A model generated the notes under the pieces. The model searched no databases. It was not told the DNA's origin and saw only the letters and a program-made list of their open reading frames with translations. A stretch of DNA of 64,000 nucleotides from Adiantum capillus-veneris (taxonomy: Eukaryota > Streptophyta > Polypodiopsida > Polypodiales > Pteridaceae), in NCBI GenBank assembly GCA_014529385.2, contig CM043969.1:12482648-12546647 (forward strand). Reading direction: 5' to 3'. Each line of letters begins with the position of its first letter. The stretch's first letter is position 1. The translations under genes were made by a program, and so were the position numbers. Of this stretch, positions 47,301 to 55,749 are shown piece after piece.

Positions 47301-47851
47301 ACAATATATTTAGTTCACCCAAATGTGGGCTACATCCACGGGAAAGCAGTCAATCAATGACTTTAGTACTTCAAAAAAGAAGTAGTTCACAAAGCGATTA
47401 TACCCTTAATAGAGCTCCCGCCTTGCTTCACTCTCACCACCTCACACCCACCTTGTTGCATCCACTTCAGACTCTAAAATGTGTGTTGAAATGGCCTCCT
47501 TTTATAGGCTGAAAGGGATGCCCTCTCTCATGAGAGGCAACTGTGTGTAGCCGCCCTTGTGTAGACAAGTTCAAATTGGACTCTCCAATCTGCCCATGTG
47601 TGGCCTCCCTTAAAAAGACAAGTCCACCTTTGAAATCGGCCACGGGCCACCGGACTTTGACTTTCAACCACCGACCATTGGCCATTGACTATTGGCCACC
47701 GACCAACTGGCCAAACGATCGGTGAAAATTTTGGTTTTCGGTGAGTGATTTTTCTTCACGCACAATGGCTTCTCCTCATAGTGCGGTCCTTACAAATGTG
47801 CAGTTTTAATGTAAAAAGTTACAAGGGGTAAATCAAGCTCCATACTTAATA
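47186..47851 (-). mobile_element. 5' LTR of the copia element
   Basis: 666 bp, matching 20134-20823 in inverted orientation and ending TTTCCTAACA beside a decayed initiator-Met primer site (AGGGATCAGAGC on the minus strand). It holds an AG run of about 32 bases. Confidence 0.9.
47268..47299. repeat. (AG)n microsatellite in the copia 5' LTR
   Basis: About 32 bases here versus about 15 at the equivalent place in the sister LTR (20737-20751). Confidence 0.9.
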
Positions 47852-47856
47852 CCAAG
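47852..47856 (-). other. Target-site duplication CTTGG (partner)
   Basis: On the minus strand, CTTGG directly precedes the 5' LTR of the copia, matching 20824-20828. Confidence 0.85.
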
Positions 47857-48479
<623 letters not shown>

Positions 48480-48480
<1 letters not shown>

Positions 48481-51400
48481 TGTCAAAACTTTGTATTTTT
48501 GTTGCCTACTTGAAGGCAATGTCGGACAAAACTTGCAAGGGACAGCCTCCGATTTGTGCCAATTGCACTTAATCAGCTTCATTAAAATCATCATCAGACA
48601 TATCATCTGACGCATACATAACACGATCCTCTGGAGGTGGATCTGAATGAGAATCTTCAAGAACAATCTTGCCTTGTCGCTTCTTGAATAGCTTGATCCT
48701 TTTTCCTGCAATAGGCACTTTAAGCATAGTACCATCTAGTTCACATAATTGATATGTCGCATTATCAAAAACATGTTGCACTAAATATGGTCCAAACCAC
48801 CGTTTCACCATTTTCCGCATAGCAGAGTATTGGTTCTCCAAGCTACTGTCATAGACAAGTACCCAGTCACCTTCCTTGATAGCATGTGGTCGTAGTCTAT
48901 GATTTCCATCAAATGCTGCCTTGTTCTTCAATCTTGTCTCCTTAAGCTTCTCTTTGGCCTGCTCAATATCCTCTTGACGCCTCTCAAGCTGTCGAATACG
49001 TAGAGCAAGCAAGTCTTCAATAGACATACATTCTTCCCATGGCATTATGGTCCAAGTTGTAACTGCTTCCTCCATAGGCATAATGGGTTTTTGCCCATGC
49101 ATCAATTCGAATGGCATAAATCCTGTAACTGAACCGTGAGTAGTGCGATCAGCCCACAAAGCAAATGGCCCGAGTTTAGGCCAATCACCAATATGTCCTT
49201 CGCACGCCTTTGCTAAAGCTTTAACATTAGGCGGATGTCCTCTTTCTCTCTTCCCATTACCTTTTGGATTATATGCTGTGGTGAGGGCGAGTTTAATGCC
49301 CATACGAGAAAAAAACTCTCGAGCTTCATCTACATCCAGCTCTCCTCTATCTGCAGTAATTGTGCCAACACATCCATACCTAGAGATGACATCTTCAAGC
49401 AAGAACTTGCATACTGAACTGGTAGCTTTGGTACGCAAAGCTCTACCTTCCACCTGATTAGTAAGATCTTCCCTGGAAAGAACAATATATTTCATCTACC
49501 ACACTCCTATTGGCATTGTAATAAGGTCCACCACCCACTTGTAGTGCATAGCCAGTGGTGGATAGGTGGGATGCAACCCATCTCTATGTCGCACATTAGA
49601 GTACTATTGACATATTAAGCATGATTCCACAAATTGAACCACATATTTATACATATCTCTCCACCAATATCGGTCTTTAATTTTGACAAAGGTTGCCCAG
49701 GCTCCTCTATGACCAGCCCATAGACTTTCATGAAACTCTTTAATCACCTACTATTGGGTTGCTTTGTCGCAAATAACTCGTTGTGGTACCCCTCCTGGGC
49801 GCTTCGGTTGCTTCCATAAATGTCCGTCTTTTAGGAAATAGCCATAGGCCTTTTTCCTGATCTTCCTGAATTCTTGATCACTCCATCCTTCTTGTCTAGT
49901 GAGAGTACTTAGGTAGCAGCCAATCATAAGCCACTCTCCATCATAAAACTCTTCGGAAAAGACTTCAAAAACATGAGCAATACTACCGCAGTTGGCATGT
50001 AGATAAGAAGACATGTAGAACTTCAAGACAACATCATCACTCGTGTTCATCATCTCTTCTTCATCTTCAAATCTGGCTCTTGATAACATATCTGCAACAG
50101 GGTTATCTCTACCTGCAATATGACAAAATTCAGGGTTAAGAGACTTCATATACGCTATCCATCGTAGCATGGCAATGTCTAGAGTAGAGCAATTTGCAAT
50201 CATTCCTATTAGTGGCAAGCAATCTGTCTCTACCACAAGGGTAGCTCCAATAAAGTATTCTTCATCGGTCCTTAGAGCAGTAGCAACGCCCCAAAGTTCC
50301 CTCTTAACCTGCGGATATCCTTGTTGACGAGCATTGAGCACCTTGGCTCCAAATCTCACTGCATACCTGTGTCCTTCAGCATCATTTTGACCTATATCCC
50401 ATCCAATTCCTGTCGGGCTAGAGCCAACTGTTAATAACTGGCCTGTTGCATTTATAATCAACTTTCCTCAAGGTCAGAGCCTCAAGAAGCATCTTCTTTA
50501 ATTTCTTAATAGCTTGTGTGTGAACTTCTTCTCAAACAAACCTCTTACCTTTTTGTAGCAATTGATACAGCACCTCTGCGACATGGGCAAAGTGTGGCAG
50601 CCAAGTACGATAAAACACACGCGCCTAAGAATCGACGAACCTCAGTAACTGAAGAACATGTGTCCTTCATCTTTTGGATTGCTTCAACTTTTGCAGGACT
50701 TGGCCTCCTTCCTTCAAAATTGCACATGTGTCCCACAATTAAGACCTCCTTAGCTTCAAAAGTCGATTTTTGACCTGAAAGTGTTAAGTTAACTTCTTCA
50801 AGCCTTGATAATATAGCATCACAGTCAACAATATGTTGAGCAACAAACTGTCTGCACCCCCTCTAGTCTTTTGCCTCATCTTTTGAGTCTTATTCACAAC
50901 CCTTAATTGGTAGATCATCAATGAAAGGCCTGGTAACATGTGGGATAAAGTCCCTTAATACATTATTCATGCCGTTCATCATATGAGCTACTGAATTAGT
51001 AGCACCCTGTGGGCACAGTGCACATCCTTACCAAACCAAGAGGAGTACGCATTGTAGTAAGATCCCTGCTCTCCAAAGCTAACTGGAATTGATCATATCC
51101 TGAATAAAGATCGCCCATGGAGTAAATAGATCTACCTGCAAAGGCCTCAACAAATTCATCCACAATTGGATCAATACCCACATTGCGGATTGTTACCTTG
51201 TTAACCGGTTGCATATCTTGAATGAACCTTAATGTGCCATTTTTCTTTGGAATAGTAAAACATCGATTAGAATACAGAGCACATGACGGCTCCAAAATTC
51301 CCATTTGAATCTTTTCATTGAGCAAATTGATGAGCTTTGGCAAGTGATCTTTAGGAACTGGAATAGGACGCAAGCTCCATGGCATGTGTGGAACAGTGAA

Positions 51401-51780
51401 AATAACCATTGGTGAAACAAAACTAGGATCCACACACCCTATCTCATTTGGATCAAAAGCAAAAGCTTTACCATGTTTTTTGAGCATACCTTGAAAACAT
51501 TTGATCTCCTCTTCATTGAGAAACCCGTCTTCACCAACCTTCAGCTGCTACAGTGTCTCCTTAGTAAATTTATGCCCTATGTTCTTCAGATCTCTGAGTA
51601 TAGGCTGTCAAGAAGCCTCCTTGATCATCCCATCACTTCCTTATGGTAGTGGTGTAGCCACTGGCCTCACTTTCTTTGCAACAGTCTTGTATTTGGTCTC
51701 TACCTGTGCTTCAACAGTTTCACGTGAATCATCTTCAATATGCATAAGTGCTTCTGTGCGCTCCTTGCCGCACTGTCGAA
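48480..51780 (-). mobile_element. Ty3/gypsy element of fungal-like type (copy 2), partial
   Basis: Reading leftward: a protease-to-RT linker (VETKYKTVAKKVRPVATPLP near 51650-51750), RT (about 50550-51487), RNase H (about 50000-50461), integrase zinc and core (about 48900-49750) and a C-terminal region ending near 48569. It matches the copy at 4190-9304 in RT and RNase H. It retains the integrase core and C-terminal region. Gag and the 5' LTR are absent, cut off where the next element's LTR begins. It has about six breaks. Confidence 0.8.
48569..49495 (-). CDS. Integrase core and C-terminal region, fungal-like gypsy copy 2 (fossil)
   Basis: A 308-residue frame. It starts inside the core ([41 protein letters not shown]) and goes on to [23 protein letters not shown], then a charged helical stretch ([20 protein letters not shown]), then a small beta-rich module ([40 protein letters not shown]). 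The wording '[23 protein letters not shown]...ALWADR' and the 'WFGPYLV...YQLCELDGT' tail are what I know from basidiomycete Ty3-type polyproteins. No chromodomain signature is evident. The acidic tail ends [12 protein letters not shown]. Confidence 0.75.
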   Translation of the reverse strand: MKYIVLSREDLTNQVEGRALRTKATSSVCKFLLEDVISRYGCVGTITADRGELDVDEAREFFSRMGIKLALTTAYNPKGNGKRERGHPPNVKALAKACEGHIGDWPKLGPFALWADRTTHGSVTGFMPFELMHGQKPIMPMEEAVTTWTIMPWEECMSIEDLLALRIRQLERRQEDIEQAKEKLKETRLKNKAAFDGNHRLRPHAIKEGDWVLVYDSSLENQYSAMRKMVKRWFGPYLVQHVFDNATYQLCELDGTMLKVPIAGKRIKLFKKRQGKIVLEDSHSDPPPEDRVMYASDDMSDDDFNEAD

Positions 51781-52005
51781 GCAAGGGACTTGCCAATACA
51801 CCGTATGCGAGCCACAAACGGCTCCAAGCACACAACAAGCCTAAACTAGCAAGCTCAAGAAAACAAAGGGTGTGTCACTCACCGCTCTACGCTCGCCTTC
51901 GTGGTGGATTCCTCGCCGCGATGAAGAAGAAGCTGCAGTCGTGCCGCGCTCAACCTCTTCGCCGCCGTCGTGCCTTCGTAATGCTCGATCGCACACACAC
52001 TCTCC

Positions 52006-52041
<36 letters not shown>

Positions 52042-52336
52042 AGGAGGTGAAGAAGAAGAAGATGGAGATGGAGCAAGAGCACTCTTCAATTGCACAAATG
52101 AGAGAATGAGTAAAAATTAGGTTTAGTTGGCTTTTATAGGAGCTCACCCCATTCACACTTGGGCGCCCATGCTTAGCCAACTAATCCCTTGAATGTCCAA
52201 GTTAAAGTGCGCCTCTCATCGGCGATCACTCTTACCCTTTTCCTATTGGACCGACAAGCCCGGTGCCTGACTCTACCAAATACATAATACACGTCCATCG
52301 TAGGTGATGGGTGTCCGTGAGCCGTGAGGGTTAACA
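51780..52336 (-). mobile_element. 3' LTR of the two-protease gypsy element
   Basis: On the minus strand it opens TGTTAACCCTCACGG directly after the purine tract. It includes a TATAAAAG box and short TC and AC runs (about 51996-52042). The far end is not fixed, because the 5' LTR is off-window; gypsy copy 2 sequence is clear again by about 51760. Confidence 0.6.
52131..52138 (-). promoter_or_regulatory. LTR TATA box
   Basis: The minus strand reads CCTATAAAAGCC about 200 bases inside the LTR, a normal place for the U3 promoter. Transcription would run leftward. Confidence 0.55.
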
Positions 52337-52350
52337 TGCCCCCCTTCCTG
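52337..52350 (-). other. Polypurine tract of the two-protease gypsy element
   Basis: On the minus strand CAGGAAGGGGGGCA, ending at the TG of the LTR. Confidence 0.7.
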
Positions 52351-53682
52351 ATGTAGATTCCGTCCTCGAAAGCTATTGAGTTGAAGCTGGTTCGTCGAGG
52401 TGGAAGAGCATTTGAGATGAATGCCCTTAGCCTTCGTCAGTCACTGCAAAATCAAACAACATTGGCACAGTAATTGCATTCTCTTAAAAAGCATATGCAG
52501 TTTTAGGTAGACAAATTGATTGGTAAAAGAATTTCAAACAATTTGTTAGCAATGAACATTAAATTGCAATGTAATCAAATGCATAAATAGATGTAAAGGT
52601 AGAAAATTAAACAAGTCTGGGGTCGCTAATTTGACGGTCGAAAGGCACTAGAGATCGAATATTAATACCATGGGTAAGCTTCTTAATTTTGTGTGGTCAA
52701 TTAAGTTGTTTAATCGCGAGAGCCAAGTATTCATGTTCGAGGGCTGACTAGAGGCTATATCTAGAAGAATTTGTAGTTAAGCTACCATAAAAGGAATTTC
52801 TCATGAAATCATCGCCTGACTGATTACTTTTTCTTTGACCCCCCAAAGTCTTTTCACACTGATTCAATTTTGAAGTGGGTGCTTATTTTGTATGCCTTGG
52901 GTTTTTTGCTTTTCAAGGAAAAGCGCCCACACTGGGAACCTCTAGGGCTCTAGTACCATAGGCAATACATGTGAGTGAAGTACCAATTTAAGCAAGGATT
53001 TCTCTTCATGCTTAAAATTTTACATTGTGGCACTTTGATTTTTTGTTTGTTCATTTTCAGCATTTTAATTTTGTAACTTTGGGAGGTCATATAACACTGT
53101 TACATTCCCCAGGCTCATCACATTAGTAAACTCCCTTTATAATACTTAAGCTAAAGGTCACTAGTGTTAAGCCCACTAGAAAGCCCTAGTACATTTCATA
53201 CAATGCTGCCTAAATAGGATTAAGAACCTAAGTAACCATTGCTTATTAGGAAGGCATTCCCCATGGTATTAAGAGAAGATTTCTAATACCTAGCTTGGTC
53301 AAACTAGCTTAGTCGGACTGCTTGATTTTTACACCTAAACAAGTGATTATGACAAAACATTACATTGAATTAAATGTTTGATACTAAGCAAATGCGCTGA
53401 ATATTATGCTACCAATCACAATCAAAGCAGACAATCATAGATGCAAAAAGATAAGGGCAATGCTAATGGACAAGAAACACCTGTTTGTGTTGATGGTCGC
53501 GCTTGATTTGAAGGTTCCATGAAGGTCCAAATCCTATCAATAGCAACACGCTCCTGTACACACTAGGAAACAAAAGGAATACCTCCAGGAGGCACATCAG
53601 TGGGAAAAATTAAAACTCCTAAAAAACAAACTCAAAACACAATCTAGACCCCTAACCTACCTATCTGTCACCCCTTTTAGAA
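52351..53682 (-). other. Noncoding 3' region of the two-protease gypsy element
   Basis: About 1.3 kb of AT-rich sequence lies between the last accessory frame and the polypurine tract. I see no gene, RNA or repeat in it. Long untranslated 3' regions occur in several plant gypsy lineages. Confidence 0.5.
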
Positions 53683-54114
53683 TCAAGGAAAGAGGATATT
53701 ATATAAACCGGGTGGCCACCCTAAGGCTAGGCCTCTATCCTCATCATCTAGATAAATAAAATCGTTGTCCGTGAGGCCATATTCTTCCTCGGTCTCTATT
53801 AGTTCCTCTTCATCATCCTCTTGTGCAAGCATGCTAATCAAGAACCTCGTGATGCGTGGATACTCATCTTGTGCAAAAGAATAAGCATGTGCCATTGGAG
53901 ACACATTCGCTACTGGGTAGGGATCACTAGTTAGCCATAGACGTATCAGCCATTCTAACTCCTCAAAATTTCTCTCACATGCAAGGCTCTCTATCAAATC
54001 CCATTCGCAAGAAAGTATAGGGTAGCATACGTAGAACACTTGTTGAAAAGACAAGGGGTACCTTTCATCAAAAATAGAAGTGCATGCCTCTGGTGAAGTA
54101 GCCATTTCTGACAA
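53683..54114 (-). CDS. Acidic 143-residue accessory protein, unknown
   Basis: A complete frame starting MSEMATSPEACTSIFDERYP. It has a hydrophobic, aromatic middle (FYVCYPILSCEWDLIESLAC, LEWLIRLWLTSDPYPVANV), then a strongly acidic stretch (EDDEEELIETEEEYGLTDND), and a short hydrophobic end (LALGWPPGLYNILFP). There are no zinc sites or known enzyme motifs, no signal peptide and no clear membrane span. It sits after the W-x-P-K frame on the same strand, so it is probably an element-encoded accessory protein; it could also be captured host sequence or a chance frame, though the length and composition argue against chance. Confidence 0.45.
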   Translation of the reverse strand: MSEMATSPEACTSIFDERYPLSFQQVFYVCYPILSCEWDLIESLACERNFEELEWLIRLWLTSDPYPVANVSPMAHAYSFAQDEYPRITRFLISMLAQEDDEEELIETEEEYGLTDNDFIYLDDEDRGLALGWPPGLYNILFP

Positions 54115-54387
54115 GACAGATAGATTTGGTTAGGCCTTTAAAACATAAGAGTTGTTTTTGTGTGTTGCTTGAATTGACACGGTGAATTTGGACTTATATG
54201 TAAGATCTGATAGGGTGCTCTCTCATTGCTAGGCGCTCTTGCTCTTTACTATTTTTGTTTTTTTGTGAGTATAAGGCTATATATATACATTCCCTAAGAT
54301 CGGAGATTAAGAGGTCAGGGAAAAAGGTTGAGAGGGAAGCAAGTGAATGATGGATGTCCACAAACACTCCCCCCTTCCTTGGGTAGA

Positions 54388-55002
54388 TCATACCGTTTGA
54401 AATGAGCTTATCACCCTTTGAAACCAATTGTTCCAGTTGGTAATAGGTGAGGATTTTTGCCAGTAGTTTTCTATTACCCTAGGTGCCTCGTCAAGTTGCA
54501 AGGGTGGTAAGGTACTCTCCCATGATTTTATTTGCAACGTTGTTGTAGGTGGTGAACTTACCTCGGAAGGTGCAAACTCTTTCATGCTTGGATGGATATG
54601 TACAGTGGTAGGTAGAGGTTGTGTCGAAGCTTCTATTTGCATATAGGAACTACATGAAGAGCAAGAAGCTTCATTTGATTTCCCTGTTCCTGAGCTAGGT
54701 GGAACAAATCGTTCTTTCTTTGGTACCCAAACCATCTCTAGAACGGGTGTGTAACATTCCATGATTTTTTCCTTTCCGCGATTTTCAATTTGTTTTGGAG
54801 CCACAGGATTGGGTTTACATGGGCCAAGTGACAGGTAAGAGTACACTTTACGTTTGGGCACCCAGATTTGATCATTTCCTTCATAGTATCCTTGGGCTTC
54901 CAATAGTCGTTTAGGAATCCAACGCAGCGTTTCTTTACATTTCTTGGAGTGAGTGGTACGGTTCTTACTAGGTTTCCGTTTTTTTGCATCAACCATGCTC
55001 AC
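54388..55002 (-). CDS. W-x-P-K repeat protein, element 3' frame
   Basis: A 204-residue frame with basic tryptophan units: LRWIPKRLLEAQ, QIWVPKRKVYSY and MVWVPKKERFVPP. A fourth unit (YKWVPKTSVVS) lies just upstream near 55015-55040. The units are about 30-40 residues apart. The C-terminal half is Ser/Thr/Pro-rich. The same motif follows the second protease in the element at 23880-31950 and recurs in the tail at 31972-32360, so it looks like a family feature. No enzyme domain is seen; nucleic-acid or gag binding is a guess. Confidence 0.55.
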   Translation of the reverse strand: MSMVDAKKRKPSKNRTTHSKKCKETLRWIPKRLLEAQGYYEGNDQIWVPKRKVYSYLSLGPCKPNPVAPKQIENRGKEKIMECYTPVLEMVWVPKKERFVPPSSGTGKSNEASCSSCSSYMQIEASTQPLPTTVHIHPSMKEFAPSEVSSPPTTTLQIKSWESTLPPLQLDEAPRVIENYWQKSSPITNWNNWFQRVISSFQTV

Positions 55003-55035
55003 TACAGAGGTTTTAGGGACCCACTTGTATGTTTT

Positions 55036-55602
55036 CTATGTTATATTAGGATGGTTCTTGTGTGTCTCAAGCTTTCTTTCAACTATATCAGTTGAAGCTC
55101 TAGAGAGTTGGGCTATGGGGACGTATGGTTCAACCTCCTGGACATGCAATGTCTTGGGTTTTATTTCCTTGGGCAATATCTCAGGGACTATGGCTTGAGT
55201 GGTAGGGCTAAGAGTTGGTTTTTGCGTTGTAACACCCCCAGTCCCCCAATCAATAGTGCATTTGGTGGCTATCATCCACGTGCGGCCTAGGTTTATATTA
55301 CCCTCCATAGTTCCAGTAGGCATGACCAAAAAGTCTTGAGCTACCACCCCATTGTCATAACTGACAGAAGTGTGCCAGATTCCAAAAACCGTAGTTTCCT
55401 TCTTGTTGACACCCTTGACTTGGATAATACTCTCAGATAGAGGTGGCTTCCCTAACTGACACCACACCCCATAGGATAGCAGATTGTATTTAGCACCCGT
55501 GTCCAATAAGGCGTTATATAGCACTTTTCCATAGGCACTATTTAACTCAATGGGGTATCGTAGAGGTGTGTCAGAGTCCAACCCATCCTCTTCGATTTCC
55601 AC
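55036..55602 (-). CDS. Second retropepsin-like domain, downstream of integrase
   Basis: A 188-residue frame. It reads YPIELNSAYGKVLYNALLDTGAKYNLLSYG (in two stretches): a beta-hairpin then the Asp-Thr-Gly-Ala catalytic motif near 55490-55505. Later come FLVMPTGTMEGNINLGRTWM and CTIDWG, matching the Ile-Leu-Gly-Arg motif that closes the retropepsin fold. This is a fuller catalytic motif than that of the protease before RT in the same element. It lies about 150 bases after the integrase frame, linked by a charged helical stretch (KAQTELNKIQAQAEAKERQQ). Known gypsy elements have one protease, before RT, so a second one here may be an acquired or duplicated module. Its substrate is unknown. Confidence 0.7.
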   Translation of the reverse strand: MEIEEDGLDSDTPLRYPIELNSAYGKVLYNALLDTGAKYNLLSYGVWCQLGKPPLSESIIQVKGVNKKETTVFGIWHTSVSYDNGVVAQDFLVMPTGTMEGNINLGRTWMIATKCTIDWGTGGVTTQKPTLSPTTQAIVPEILPKEIKPKTLHVQEVEPYVPIAQLSRASTDIVERKLETHKNHPNIT

Positions 55603-55749
55603 GTGGAATGCATTTGTGACCCCAAGGTTAGCCTCTCGTTTTTGTCTTATACGTTGTTGTCGCTCCTTAGCCTCAGCTTGAGCTTGTATCTTGTTTAACT
55701 CGGTTTGTGCTTTGGCGGCCTTCTTTTGATGAATGGCTCGTAGTTCTTC

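Larger units (their letters stand above)
44296..47851 (-). mobile_element. Ty1/copia element, 5' part (inverted)
   Basis: Reading leftward: 5' LTR 47186-47851, primer-site remnant 47171-47185, gag (about 46500-47000, MADESWIVLDRNALGTIWL), protease with WIVDSGALFHVTPHK near 46230, integrase end (VFGCEAFMHIDRNLRSQLDA near 45690-45750), RT remnants and the start of RNase H (GYDDADIAGDKD), ending at AAGAT where the non-autonomous LTR begins. It continues at 19586-20823. Flanked by CTTGG (read on the minus strand) at 47852-47856. It has many breaks. Confidence 0.85.

Noticed and set aside
51841-52120. Short frames on both strands near the LTR
   Set aside because: They lie in LTR sequence with TC and AC runs and a TATA box and read as repeats, not protein.
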